A stretch of DNA of 64,000 nt from Trochalopteron elliotii. Its lineage: Eukaryota > Chordata > Aves > Passeriformes > Leiothrichidae. The translations under genes and the position numbers were made by a program. Each line of letters starts with the position of its first letter. Position 1 is the first letter of the stretch. Positions 1 through 11,444 of this stretch are shown in pieces. The stretch covers positions 3,272,946 through 3,336,945 of the forward strand of contig JANPWX010000073.1 in the NCBI GenBank assembly GCA_024734555.1, written 5' to 3'. Below the pieces are notes generated by a model, which was not told the DNA's origin, did no database searches, and saw only the letters and a program-made list of their open reading frames with translations.

Positions 1-1404
1 TCACACTGGATCGTAAATGAAACCAAAATCCCTTCTGTCTCAGGATTGCAGCTAGTTTTGCCTTTCTGAAGTTCAGGAAAATGCTAACTGTTGCAAATTT
101 ACAGTGTAAATCAATACAAATCCATAACTATAACCTGTGGTCTGACTATTATCACTTGAAAAAAAGATCTTAGATTTCTTATTGATTGTGCCATGAAACT
201 GTGATCTTAGTAGCCAAAAAAACCCCAAAAAACCAACCAAACAAAAAAAAGACAAGTAAAATTTTAGACATAACTTGAAAAATCACGGAGTTAAAAAGCT
301 GTATCACAACAACTTTTGTAGATTCATGTTCTCAGCTCTTAAATAACTCTAGGCTCAACTTGTTGGTCCAAAAATTACTTTGTAGGATTAGAAAAGGTAC
401 AAAAGAGAGAAATCAAAATGCTTAGTCATGGAAAAGATTCTTTAAAATGTACATCTAAGTGGATAAAGTATCTTTGGCCTGCAAAAAGGGCAGCTGAAAT
501 GGTTTGAGAGATGTGATAAAATTCTGAGTAGCATAGAAAAAGAGAGTGTGAATCATCTCTTAAAGGAAAGAGAGATATCAAATGAAATGATCACATAGAA
601 AGCTTGAAGCATGCACATGAAAACAGTTTTCCTATCCAACAATTAGCTAAGCTTTGGAACTCAGCCCTAGGATGTGGGGGAAGCCATAATTTGAAAGTGT
701 GGAAAAAAAATCCATTCAAAACTGTTGAACACAAGCATCGTGCTTCAAGCTCAGGATGCCCTTCAGTAAGAGTTTAGGAGGGTACAGAGAGCAGTATACC
801 AGAGGTGTGTCACTATTCACTTGTTTGCTCCATTTCTTAGCATTTCTCCTCTAATTTCTGCTACTGGGCATTGATTCTTTGGTCTGCCTCAACACAGACA
901 CCCTTGTGTTTATGTGTGTGAAGGTTTTGAGGGAATACTGAAATCTTGCTGTGAACATCACATACCTGTAAGTTAATGTTAGCAGCTGCTAGTACTTATT
1001 TAGCTGTAAATGTCTAAGGGAAGAGGTTGCAGCTATTTCAAAATAAGTCTGTCAAAGCAGAAGAGTTATTTATTGATGCATCTGGGATTGTTACATAAAC
1101 TACTGTAAACTACAGACTACTCTAAAACATTCTCTGAAGAGTAAAATACTTGAGGGATGGAGGAGATGCAGTGAAAGATTCCTGTGAAGCCCTGGTGATT
1201 CTTTTACTGTTGTGCTGAGAACAAAGACACATTTGGGATTAACTTTGTCTTTCTAAGTGCATCAATACTCTCTAGGAAATAGTACATCTGAGTTGTTGAG
1301 TTGGCAGAGAGAATTTTTCCCTGCTGCTCCCTTCTCTAGATTTGCATGTTTAACTGCACTGGTAATATTTTTCCTGTTCATGATTTGATGCTCTTTTGCT
1401 CCAG
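1..1404 (+). other. Intron of CFAP44 upstream of the first visible exon
   Basis: AT-rich sequence with no open frame that has splice sites and coding character. It ends in an AG acceptor at 1403-1404. Nothing else is recognised here. Confidence 0.6.
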
Positions 1405-1608
1405 ATCAACACACTGGTGATCAATTTCGATGCTGAACTTTGCCTTTTGCGGCACAAGAAACTGAAGATGGATGTGCAGATGAAAAGTGCTGCTCTGCGC
1501 TGCCTGACGTGCTGCGAAGAGCTGCTTATCCTGAAGAAACTTGAGGTACATGAGGACTTTCTTGAGGAGCAAATCTGTGCCCTGATCAATGAACAGGAGG
1601 ACATACAA
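1405..1608 (+). CDS. CFAP44: CFAP44 coding exon, first visible
   Basis: 204 nt, 68 codons, entering and leaving in phase 0. The acceptor is ttgctccag and the donor gtaagt at 1609. It encodes a charged helical stretch with a Cys-rich patch (CLTCCEEL) and a Glu-rich end. Confidence 0.85.
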
Positions 1609-4600
1609 GTAAGTAGACCACGTGTACCATTAATTTAAATTTCACAGTACCATTAATGCATGACTTGAAACAAAAGCAAACCATAAAGGAAATGGTGGCA
1701 TCCATTGGCTTTGTTTTAGCACTGTGACTAGTGCTAAATTTTGAAAAACAAGAAACTCATGATGATCAGTCTACTAGGATGGTCACTTCTAACTTCCAGT
1801 GCTTGATTTCTTAATAATCTTAACATTTGTATTTTAATAGATCCTTCATGATATGGCATAAATGACTAATCACATACTTTAGGAACATACTCCTAGATGA
1901 TGCTTGATTGAACTTTGGGTTTAATCAAGAGAGAAAGACAAGTTCTGCATTTCCAGATCTTCACAGATGCATCCTATATACATACACTTGGGTTGTACCT
2001 TTTAGCTGAAGTAGTTTCTTGTTTGTTTAGTCCAAATTGAAGAGCTACCTTGCACAAATAGAGGACAGAAAATGTGAGATTGTAATGCTTCAGGAACGTC
2101 AGAAAGCTCTTTATGCCAGCTTTGAAGCATCCCTTGGAGAAGACAATGAATTTGCTGATTTTCTGACCGATATTTTGAAGAAGGAAGTTGAGTTTGTGGA
2201 AAAAAAAGAAGTAGGAAGAGAAGCAGGTTGGAGATTTTGTTCTTTTTGCTTTATGGATTTGTTATACATATTTCCATGTGGCCAAGTACATGTCTCTCAG
2301 TCTAGCTGGAGCCCTGAGTACACACAACACTCCAGTCAGTTCAAAAACCCATAGGTCAGACCTACCCAGATTTGTTTATAAACTGACAATGTGTTTTGTG
2401 GCTGAAATCTTGAATGATAACAATGATGCAATCCAGTTTCTTACATGGCTGCAGTAGGTCTGATAACAGCTCCTGCAATTTACATCCTGTAAGTCAATAC
2501 TGAGGACTGATAATTGGTTAGAGGAAGAGGCACAGCTTTAAATAGGTGCTTCCTTTGCTGTACCGATGGGAGCTATGGATAAGTGATTAGTCTGTCACAT
2601 TTGTGACATTCTGCTCTAATCTGTCCATGAACTAATGAGAGATCATAAACCTAATCTGCAATCATCTATTAGTCACAGGACTAAACATATTACAAAAGGA
2701 TTTAATTTGTCTTAGTGACTCAGTTTTAAGCTGTTAAAGCTAGGCAGTCTTACTGAGCTAAAATACTTGTGCTCTCTCTGACTTGGCTTTTGATTTCAAG
2801 TGGGACATGATTAGCAAAAAGTGCAGACAATGGTGATGCTTTTGTGACAGATTTGTGCTTCCATGTTCTGCTGGGTTGATTAATCTCTGTAGCAGAACAG
2901 TAAACCCACACTGTTTAAGTTCTTATCACATATGAAGAGAGGAAATACATTGAAGTTAAGTCCCAAAAACATGGGCTTCACCTGTGCCTGTTCTACTACT
3001 AGGTGATCTTTCTCTCTCTCTTTCTTGCTTTTTCCCTCCTCTTTTTTCTTTTTTTCTTTCCGTGAAAACATCCCATCAGATCAATGCAATAGGCACAAGG
3101 TGCCTGGGTTCACATATCACCAGAATGATCTTTCATGGGTTACTGGGCTTGTGTACACCAGCACATTGGCATAGTGCATAGCTGGTGGGTCTGGAGTGTT
3201 TTGCAAGCCAGTCTCTGTTTCTTTCAGATGAAGAAAATGAGAATGAACAGGAGGATGATGAAAAGTCTGACTTAAAGACTGAGGAAGAAAATTGTGGATC
3301 TGAAGATGTAGTCCTTGGTGACTCTGTTTGTCCAGAAGGTACCTAAGCTGTTATTTCCTTGTGTTAACTAGTTGTTTAGCTTTAGGGGCAACATTGTGTA
3401 CTTGAAAAGAAAGCAGAGATTTTTTAATTATTCACTGCATGGTGGAGTCATGAAGGGCTGGAATGTGTGTACCCCTCCTGTGTGCACCATTTTTCCCCAG
3501 GAAAGATAATATAATTTTTCTTCAGTCAAGATAATAAAAGCACTGGCAGTGTAGACTGCCCTAATTAAAAAAGTTTGGAAAAATAAAACTTAGCTAAGCC
3601 ATAAGAATTAATTATTTTGTGTAAAGAAGCAGTCACCATTTCACAGCTGTTATCTGGAGAGAAAAGGCTCCTCTCTGGAGTGGAGCAGTGGCAAGGCTAT
3701 AGCTGCTCTCTGGAAACCAGCTGCCTGGCCTGGCTGGATCCCTTCCTGTTCAGGGAAATTCTGAGGGGATCCTCATGCTGTTGAATTGAAGCTCTTTGTT
3801 ACCACCTCGTGGATTTATGCAGCAATTGCCTGTTGCTAGGCTGCTCTGAAAAATTAGGAGCTTTACTTTGCAAAATCCTCTTCATTTGTGCATTCAAAAA
3901 AAGCAGGCAGCCTTTCTCCCTCCTTTTCTTTTGTATGAGCTTAGCTAATTTTGGATGTTGTTTTTAAAAAAAAATCTTTGAATGATATATCAATGACCAT
4001 GTAACAGCACTGCTTCATTTTCAAGTTTGAACTTACCAACAATTCGCCTTCCCTTTTTTTTTAAATTGGATTTCAACATCATTTCCACAAATTGAATTTT
4101 TTATTAACTCCTCGTTCATCTCATTTTTCAATGGAATGTTGGGAAGAAATAAAGATTTTTACTTCTTATTAAAAAGTCCAAATTGCTAATTTAATAGGGA
4201 AATTACATGTTGCATTATCCTCTTCATATTTGTCTCTTTATGTGGATTTTTTTTTTTGCCTTTATTGGGCTCTCTTTTTTATTATTATGCCTGCTGATTT
4301 GGGCATAATTATGCACTTGTTTAGCATTACTGAAATCACAGTATTAGATAGAAATTCACAGATCTTCCTTACTGTGACACAGGTTCTATGAAATACAGCT
4401 TTGTTTACAAATAGAGCTATAAGTGATCCCTACAGCAAGTTCATAATTTATAGTGAAGGGTGTTATGGAGAAACAACTACGTGCTCACAAAATTGAAGAT
4501 TTTACTGCAACACATAGTAATTACTGGGGCTGCATTACAGCTACAAAAGCTAGTATTGGAGCACTTGGCTTTAATGCTGGCTTTGATGCATTTAATCTGA

Positions 4601-7600
4601 CTTCGGGAAACAAACTGCCTTGACTGAATGTAAAGAAGAAAACGATCCATCCAAGACATTCACTGGGACATGGAGGCCCATGGGTTTATGTTTAAGGAAG
4701 CTCTAGAGAACCAAATCCATGGTGTTATTATGGGGAATGCTGGGAATGTGCACAGCAGGAGAAGCTACCACCTCTACCCAGTAACTGCAGTGCAGTCACA
4801 GTGGAAGTAAACTCTTCTTTGACCCTTTCTCTCTCTAGGCTGCAGTGAGGATCTCTTCCTGAACACCATCCAGCTCCGGCAGCAGCGGATAGGCATTGAG
4901 AAAGCTTTAGCAGAGGAGAAGAAAATTGCTGCTGACCTCAGAAAGGAATATGATGCCTTGGCCATAAAGGTATTGTAGTGTTTTCTCAGCAAGCATCAGC
5001 ATGTTCAGTGTAGTGCCAGTGATTGGTACTAGTCTAAGATTTAAAACCAAAATCCTAACCCTCGGAGGGGCCTCCGTTTGGGAAGAGAGATCTGTGGTAG
5101 CACAGAGGCAGGAGGCTGCTTCACATGGGTCACCTGGTCTCCTGAAAAGGGGAAATCAAGTTGGTCCAACCTTAGTTTTCATGGGGCTGGATCCAGGTTT
5201 TAGGTACAGTTTTTTCACAGCTGTCTAGCCTCATGCAGCAGCAGGAACTGGATTCTCTGGTTTGGATGAAACACACGGTGTGGTCTGGCCTATCCTCTGC
5301 TTGTGTGTATGGGAACAGAGATTGAAGAATTCTTACCCTAACACAAATCCAGGTTAAAATAAATGCATAAAAAAATCTATTCTTTCATCTATTTCGATTG
5401 CTTTTTGTTATTTTCCATTGCTCTTTGTCACAGGTAATCACTGAATAAACTCTTTTGGTACAAATTTTTCATTTTGCTTTCTTGAACTCCTGCATTCATT
5501 AAGAAATCTGATTTGTATTAATTAAAAAATATCTTATTTTGAAGGGTTATCTGGAAGAGAGTGTTACCAAAATAACATTATGCAAGTCTTGCACTTTTTT
5601 GTCTCAAAAATGTTCCATCAAGCATGCTTAACATACAATGTTTTTTAGTTTTTAAAGGCTTTCCTAAGTGCCAGTTGCCACATATTCACCCTGGGGCATG
5701 ACATTTGAGTCTGAATTGTTTCTTTCTCATGCAGAATCAATAAGCATTTCCAGGCATAAGACAATAAAAATTATCTTTCAGGCTCTGTAGATCTACAAGT
5801 GTTTTAGATGCTAAACAAAGCAGCTGTCTTGTGATAAATACAGGGCTTCTCTAAGGAGACATTCATGAGTGCTTATGTGTGCAAAGGTATTCAGGTTAGA
5901 ATCTTGCTTGAATATATGTAGATGATCCTTGGGTTTGCCTATGAAACTCACCTATCATAAGTAGTTTAAAAAAAGCACAGATATATATTTTATATACTTC
6001 TTTCCCTTTGGATCAGGAACTCTAACAGAACCCTATGGCCTTATGTATTCTAAGCATCACAGGATTTTGTCCACAATTTGTCTTTCTGCAGGCAAAAGAA
6101 ATAGAAACCAGTCTGGACACAAGAAACAGGGAACTGGAGGCCTTTCAGTGGGAAAAGCTGCACAGACTGAATGAGCTAGATGTAGTTGTGCCTTTGAGAC
6201 TCCATCAGGTAATTCAAGATGTTGTGCATCTGCATGTGCAGAGTAGCCTCTGTACATCTAAACAATGGTGTTACTGTTCTTTGGGGCCCTTAGTTCCTGA
6301 TTCCTATGGTCTCATGGGAGGGAATTGCCCTTAACTGAACTTCATATTGCTATTTCCTCTAGAATTCCCTTTTTTTTCCTTCTCCTGTACTGACAGAAAT
6401 GAGGTAAAGACAGGCAGGTTGCCCATTGCTGAAATGTGCATAGTCTTCAAGTGCTGTATAGGTTTGGCATGGTATTCTCCTTCAGGTCCATACCTACTGA
6501 TATTCTCCTGAGGAAAAAAAACCAAAACAATCCACACTCCCAGAAAAACAAATCAAAAAAGCCCCAAAAACTATTGAAACTAATGGGAATTCTGCCCAAT
6601 TCAATAATGCCAGATTGGATACAATGCATTCATGCACACAATTTCGTGGTCCAAAAAAAGAGTCGTGCCCATGGTTAGTATTACCTCACTCACTAGCTCT
6701 CTTTTGCCCACACATTTAATACAAAGAGACATCTCCATCACCCTTAATAAGTAAAACCAGCCTTGCTTATTTCTGGCTGCTTTTGCAGGTGCACTGCTTG
6801 GTTGATGGGGAGATGCCCCGTGACTTCTCCCACACTTTAGTATTTACCAACCAGTCCTTGCAGTACCTGCAGAAGAGAATCGTGGACCAACGTAATGAAA
6901 AGAGAATGCATAGAGACATCCACAGGAAGGCCAGGCAGCAACATAAGGAGCTTCTCCAGGACAAAAAGGAGATGGAGAAGGAGATTAAACGTGAGTAACA
7001 GACTCTGAACAACACAGCATTGCTAATGCTCCTTCTGTCCCTCTCACTGGGTGTGGGTAGCTCACCATGTCTGTCTCTATACTCGCACAGATGTCACAGA
7101 GGGTTACTGCAGAAAATAGAACAGATCAAGTGGACTCTTTTGATGGAGTAGCAGCTCTCCAGCACTGCAGAGTCATCAGGCTGTGCAAAATAATTTGGGA
7201 ACTGAGTATAAGTAGAGCCGACTGAGATAAAACACTGGAAGTCTGGACATGTGTTTGCTATTTCTGCTTGAAAACCAGAACTCCTAGGAAGTTTCTCCAA
7301 AGATACATGAGCTTTTTCTGGCAATTTCCTCCCCTTTCTGACATCTGAAGAAGGAAACATGCCTTAAACAAAACACTTTCCCAAGAGCCAAACCCAAAGC
7401 TGTGTCTAGCACCACTAGGCCTGCAGAGGCCCTATACAGCCTGTGGTGTGAGAGTGGCTTTACTAGAACTGGCTTAGAGTGTGGTTTAATGACCACACAG
7501 TCATGATCATGGACAAGGACAAATGGCATGACTCAGCTGTGGGCTCTGTGTGGTTTTGTGTGAATTATTTATTACAGAGCAAATAGCAAAGAGCTCAGAC

Positions 7601-9387
7601 AAAAAGCTGGGGTAAGGCAGAAATTCTTACAAACCAATGAATGACAGTGCTGCCATCTGTGCCAATGTCCCTCTGTTAGGACTGGAGGAGAGGTGCAATG
7701 ATCTGATGATGGAGAAGTTTGGTCGGCTGGTGGATTTTGAAGCAGTTCAAGTCCACTCTGTTAATATACCCATGGAGCAGATGAAAGTGAGAATAATGGA
7801 GAAAGAGTATGAGCATTTTGTGGAGCTCAAAGAATGGGAGGTAAGCAGCAGGAAGACTGTTGTGATGATCTCTTAAGGCTTAGTTTCCCTGGGGGCTGAA
7901 AAGTTACCCTAAGATCTTTTGTGAATATGCTCATGTTTGATTTTTTTTTTTCACTTGTACTTAATAGACCATAGTGTTCAACTCCAATTTCCCATCATCA
8001 TTCCTACCTCTGCTCCAGTTGTTGGTGCACATCCTATTTTTCACTGAGGTAGTTGATCTCTCTGTTTTGCTTTCCTCAAACACATTGTCCTACTTCCTTC
8101 CTTAAGTGAAGCTCTTGCAGAGTTCTTTTCTCTGGTTCTCAGGTGGCATTCAGCACCTCCTGCCTTCTCCCAGTGCCTTTGGTGACAAACTGAGTACAGG
8201 GCAGGCTCTGGCTCATGCCTGGGGTGCCAATCTGTGGCAGTCTGACAAGTTCATGTCTCCATTTGTTGGGGTCTAAGGCTCAGCTGCTGTGGTGCAAGCA
8301 GGCAACACATTTATGCTGCCCTTACAGAAGAGCACAGGAGGGTACACAAGTACTATGTACCTAATGGCTTTCTTTTCCCACACTTTTATCTGACTGCTTT
8401 ATTTACTTAGGTATTTGTAATTTATATAAATTGAAAACAAAAAGATGACATTGCATTAAAGGTACTGTGGGATCAGGTGGTGTGGCAGGATCAGTCTGTT
8501 GTTTACCTGTGACATTTACATTGGACTCAATGCACTTCTTCCCCACTCCACAATTTTTGTCCTCTCTCATCCCAGATCAACGTTTTGCATCTTTCTAGGA
8601 AAAAATTGTAGCCCTACAGCATCAGCTAACGAAGCTGACAAGGGAAAACACCAGCAAGCTGCACCAGCTGAACAGGTTTTGCCATGAAAAGCATCAGCTT
8701 GAAACTGAGCTAGAATCACTGATGACGACTGGTCAGGTGAGCCTTTTAGCCACTGCAGTGCTTGCAGGTTTGGGACTGCTCAGAAATGGGTAAGGGATCA
8801 TCTGAACCCTCACCAGCTCCCTGGTCTCACATCCTGCTCTGCAGTCAGCAGTTTGGGCTACGAGTGGGACAAGCTGAATGGTTGCTCCATACCTTAGCAC
8901 TTCTCCCATTTCTTACTTAGCTGCTTTCTAAGACTGAAACAAACTCATTTCTAATTAAAATATGCCTTGAAGGAATTAAAAGAATATTCCTTTGTTACAT
9001 GGAAACAGTCATTTCACAGTCATGTAACAGAATTACAATGAGAAGTGGATTTGTTGCTCTGTACCAGGGAGTAAGTCTAAGTCAGTGAACCTTCACTCTT
9101 TCACATAGGTCTGCCTAAGGTGTGGAGAAATCATGGATATGTCCTGGTTCTTGGAAAGCTTCACTTTCCCTACTTGAAATAAATTTCCACTGTTCATTCT
9201 CCATGTTTTATAGGAGCTATTTTTTTTTCCTCTCCATTTTTTTCCTCTACAGGGGGGAGAATTTGAGGGCTCCCGAAGTGCTGAGATCAAAGAGACAGCC
9301 AGGCTGGAGTCACGGCTCGTGAACATAACTTGTGAGGTGGCCTTTCTGAGACAGCAAATCAACCATGGCAGAGTGTGTGGGAGGTAA
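1405..9387 (+). CDS. CFAP44: CFAP44 (WDR52), C-terminal nine coding exons, partial gene
   Basis: Nine exons (1405-1608, 2031-2226, 3228-3338, 4839-4969, 6092-6208, 6789-6990, 7680-7840, 8599-8736, 9253-9387) join into 464 codons plus a TAA stop. All introns are GT-AG and every junction keeps the frame. The protein is almost entirely charged, helical and coiled-coil-like (many Glu, Lys, Gln and Leu), with one acidic insert encoded by exon 3228-3338. In the known family, CFAP44 is an axonemal protein with N-terminal WD40 repeats and a long C-terminal coiled coil. It works with CFAP43 at the tether/tetherhead linking inner dynein arm f to the doublet microtubule, and its loss causes sperm flagellar defects. 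Only the coiled-coil end is visible, so the name rests on recalled resemblance of this region plus position: it converges on BOC, as recalled for human. The 5' part lies left of the window. Confidence 0.82.
2031..2226 (+). CDS. CFAP44: CFAP44 coding exon
   Basis: 196 nt, phase 0 in and phase 1 out. The acceptor follows a T-rich tract ending tttgtttag. Two donors compete: gtagga at 2211 and gttgga after cag at 2227. Only the second leaves one base (G) that completes an Asp codon with the next exon, so 2226 was chosen as the end. It encodes a coiled coil ending in the run VEKKEVGREA. Confidence 0.8.
2227..3227 (+). other. CFAP44 intron with internal pyrimidine tract
   Basis: Intron of about 1.0 kb. 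A CT-rich tract lies at 3006-3060, about 170 bases before the acceptor. No gene is seen. Confidence 0.7.
3228..3338 (+). CDS. CFAP44: CFAP44 coding exon, acidic segment
   Basis: 111 nt, phase 1 to 1, so it can be skipped without a frameshift. Acceptor gtttctttcag, donor gtacct. It encodes a strongly acidic stretch of Glu, Asp and Asn that breaks the coiled coil, probably a flexible linker between helices. Confidence 0.8.
3339..4838 (+). other. CFAP44 intron
   Basis: AT-rich intron of 1.5 kb with several short T runs (for example 4247-4256). No gene or clear repeat is seen. Confidence 0.7.
4839..4969 (+). CDS. CFAP44: CFAP44 coding exon
   Basis: 131 nt, phase 1 to 0. The acceptor ctctctctag is a strong pyrimidine tract and the donor is gtattg. 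It encodes a helical segment (FLNTIQLRQQRIGIEKA) followed by a Lys/Glu-rich heptad-like stretch. Confidence 0.86.
4970..6091 (+). other. CFAP44 intron
   Basis: Intron of 1.1 kb, AT-rich towards its 3' end. No gene or repeat family is recognised. Confidence 0.7.
6092..6208 (+). CDS. CFAP44: CFAP44 coding exon
   Basis: 117 nt, 39 codons, phase 0 to 0. Acceptor tctttctgcag, donor gtaatt. It contains the segment ELEAFQWEKLHRLNELDVVV, a coiled coil followed by a short hydrophobic break. This is the part that most resembles CFAP44. Confidence 0.87.
6209..6788 (+). other. CFAP44 intron
   Basis: Intron of 0.58 kb containing A-rich stretches near 6515-6570. Open frames here lack splice support. No gene is seen. 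Confidence 0.7.
6789..6990 (+). CDS. CFAP44: CFAP44 coding exon
   Basis: 202 nt, phase 0 to 1. Acceptor cttttgcag, donor gtgagt at 6991. It encodes a short globular-looking piece (DFSHTLVFTNQSLQYLQ) and then a strongly basic and acidic coiled coil ending in KEMEKEIK. Confidence 0.87.
6991..7679 (+). other. CFAP44 intron
   Basis: Intron of 0.69 kb. No gene, repeat or RNA is recognised. Confidence 0.7.
7680..7840 (+). CDS. CFAP44: CFAP44 coding exon
   Basis: 161 nt, phase 1 to 0. Acceptor cctctgttag, donor gtaagc at 7841. It encodes LEERCNDLMMEKFGRLVDFE followed by helical sequence ending in LKEWE. The pattern of conserved hydrophobic and Trp residues fits the CFAP44 C-terminal region. Confidence 0.87.
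7841..8598 (+). other. CFAP44 intron
   Basis: Intron of 0.76 kb with nothing recognised beyond its splice sites. Confidence 0.7.
8599..8736 (+). CDS. CFAP44: CFAP44 coding exon
   Basis: 138 nt, 46 codons, phase 0 to 0. Acceptor catctttctag, donor gtgagc at 8737. It encodes a regular leucine-heptad coiled coil. Confidence 0.86.
8737..9252 (+). other. Last CFAP44 intron
   Basis: Intron of 0.52 kb ending in a long pyrimidine tract (9220-9250). No gene is seen. Confidence 0.7.
9253..9387 (+). CDS. CFAP44: CFAP44 last coding exon and stop
   Basis: 44 codons plus TAA at 9385-9387, entering in phase 0 after the acceptor tttcctctacag. The exon opens with a G run (9253-9257). The last residues include EVAFLRQQINHGRVCGR, so the coiled coil continues almost to the C-terminus. 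Confidence 0.84.
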   Translation, partial: GGEFEGSRSAEIKETARLESRLVNITCEVAFLRQQINHGRVCGR

Positions 9388-9626
9388 AAGGACTTGCTTT
9401 CCTTAGCAGAAAAGTTGGGTGCCTCTTTCTGCAAGCTTTACCACAGGACTCTGAGACTCCAACCCCCTGTTCAGAAATAGTAACTAACAATCCAAGTCAC
9501 CCTTAAAATTAACTGTGGCAGCAGTCATGCCTGGAAGTGCAAAATTAATTGTTTTGGCTATCCATGGGTTTAGTTGTAAAGGGTTATATTTGTTTTATCG
9601 TAATATGACTGTAACAACATATATGG

Positions 9627-9647
9627 AATAAAAAAAAGGCAAATAAA
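9627..9647 (+). terminator. CFAP44 poly(A) signals
   Basis: AATAAA at 9627-9632 and again at 9642-9647, about 240-255 bases after the stop. Together they predict a short 3' UTR ending near 9650-9670. Confidence 0.65.
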
Positions 9648-9669
9648 AGAACTAAATATTGTTATCAGT

Positions 9670-10740
9670 CCATTGCAGAGGGTTGCACTGGACAAGATGC
9701 CCTGTGTGTGTCCATGTGTGTGCATTATGTCTATGTCTACTCTTCAAACAAGTGGCTGTGGAAAGCTGGTTTGAAGTTTCACAGGGGCAAATATTGGTTT
9801 GGTACCTTGTTCTCAAAAATGGTAAAAGCAGTGTGCCTCAAGTGAGCATTCGTTACTGCTGAGCAGCAGTGGCCCTGCTCTGCCAACTGAGCTAGTCAGA
9901 GTCAAGGGACATGCTACTGGCCAGGAGAAAGCAAAGGGGCCTTTGTCCTCAGGGCAGGACGTGGCATTTACCTGCCAGGAGGAGGGTGTAACAATGCAAA
10001 GTCAGCCTGTAATTCCACTGGCTTGCACCTGCCTGATCAGTGAGAGGGCCAAGCTCTGTATGTCTTCAGGTGTTGCTCTTTTTTGCCTCTCATTTGGTGT
10101 GGTGGCAGCATGTGATCATTTATAGCACTTACCCTGTCTGACTGTGAAACCTTCATCCCGAGGCTGGAGGGGTTGTGTTCTTCCCATGCAAGGCTCCTGA
10201 GGTGCTAATTTTTAATTGAACAAATTTAACAACCTCCAGCTGCTCTTGCTGCTCCTCCTCACTGCCCACCTCTAGCCACAGGTCTTTGTGTCTCTCTCTG
10301 GTGTATGCTCAGCAGAGCTCCAGCCATATCCCAGCCAGGCACAAGAACTTTCTGCTGGTCCCAGCACAAGCCTGTGAGTGGTACTTGTGCAGCCTTGCCT
10401 TTACAGGGGGCCCCTGCTGAGGAGCATGTCTGGTGCTGGGAGCTCTTGTGCAGCTGCAGGTTGTGCCCTGGGAGGTGGGAAATGGCTGGAGCCCCAGGCA
10501 AGGGGCTGTCTGGTACCAACCCCTTTCCTAACAAAGGGCAAGGACATCCAGTGCTAGCTGGGTAACCAGAGATTCAGCTGGAGACAGGGAACAAGAAGAC
10601 CCCAGACTAAGTATCTCCAGTGACTATTTGGAAAACTCTAACTTGCAGGAAAATGTCACCTTTCCCCAGGTGTCCTGCTTGCTGTATGCCTGCAAGTGAA
10701 AAAGAGAAGGCTCATCCTGTGTGAGGAATTAGCACAGAGC
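9670..10740. other. Convergent intergenic region between CFAP44 and BOC
   Basis: About 1.1 kb between the two predicted poly(A) sites. Open frames occur on both strands at 10259-10565 but have no splice support or recognisable product. No repeat family or RNA gene is seen. Confidence 0.55.
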
Positions 10741-10763
10741 CAGGCACAGCAAAGACTAAAGCC

Positions 10764-10769
10764 TTTATT
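10764..10769 (-). terminator. BOC poly(A) signal
   Basis: TTTATT on the plus strand, which reads AATAAA on the BOC strand, about 490 bases after the BOC stop codon. It is the first such hexamer downstream on that strand and predicts transcript end near 10740-10755. Confidence 0.6.
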
Positions 10770-11151
10770 TTAGATGTTAAAGCGTGGATTTGTCTTTACA
10801 GATAGGCAGCTGCAGATGGCGTGTATGTGAAAGGTTGTTTAAGTTGATCAGGCAGAGTGCATAACTCCAGTCCATTCACAGAAGTGTGTTCCTGGAACAA
10901 ACCTTCCTGGGGGGGAGAGGAAAAGACCTTTTGGACAGCATTATTGTGAAGCCTTCGCTGCTGGAAGGCGCTGGCTCTTGGTGGTGGCAGCTCTGTTTGG
11001 ACCCGTGTCCCGCAGTGTCCCTTGTCCAGCCGATTCCATCGTGTGCTCTGATGGTGCCACCAGGAGCTGCTGCCTTGTTTCCTGGATCCTCCTGTGACCT
11101 TGCTGAGGATGCCTTCTGTCTCCATAGCATTATAAAAGGCACATATACATC

Positions 11152-11159
11152 TATATACA
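11152..11159 (-). promoter_or_regulatory. Pumilio-type element (UGUAUAUA) in BOC 3' UTR
   Basis: The plus-strand sequence TATATACA reads UGUAUAUA in the BOC mRNA, an exact fit to the UGUANAUA consensus bound by PUM proteins. It lies next to three AUUUA pentamers. Binding is inferred from the motif only. Confidence 0.35.
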
Positions 11160-11259
11160 AGTGCATAAATATATAAATAGGGGTGTTATACAAAAATAAA
11201 TACCCTTTCTTTCTCTTTTTCTCTTTAGAATAAGTCTTTTGCAAAAGGCAGCTTGGTCC

Positions 11260-11444
11260 CTAGCTGGTGGGAGGATGAGTCTCTAAGGGTCTCAGTGGTG
11301 GAGGGCTGCTGTTCAGATGTCTTGGTAGGTCCTGACCCAAAGATGTGATCACTGGATTCTGGGCATGGAGATCACCTCTGGACTGGCAGCAGTCAAGTCT
11401 TTCTACCTCTTCAACTGGCACCAGGCCTAAGCAACAAGGGCTTC
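11260..11444 (-). CDS. BOC: BOC last coding exon and stop
   Basis: 185 nt with stop TAG (plus-strand CTA at 11260-11262), entering in phase 1 after the acceptor cttttcccctcag. It encodes the conserved block [13 protein letters not shown] and then a divergent Ser/Pro-rich C-terminus (residues about 1008-1068) with proline clusters that could bind SH3 domains. Family members are known to recruit ABL through such tails. Confidence 0.93.

Larger units (their letters stand above)
10750..11259 (-). other. BOC 3' untranslated region
   Basis: About 510 bases between the BOC stop and its predicted cleavage site. Read on the minus strand it has an AU-rich block with three AUUUA pentamers (11166-11170, 11174-11178, 11197-11201) and a UGUAUAUA element (11152-11159). 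These are candidate stability and translation control sites. Confidence 0.55.

Noticed and set aside
2211..2216. gtagga as donor of the second visible CFAP44 exon
   Set aside because: It would put the next exon out of frame. The donor at 2227 restores phase and an acidic open frame.
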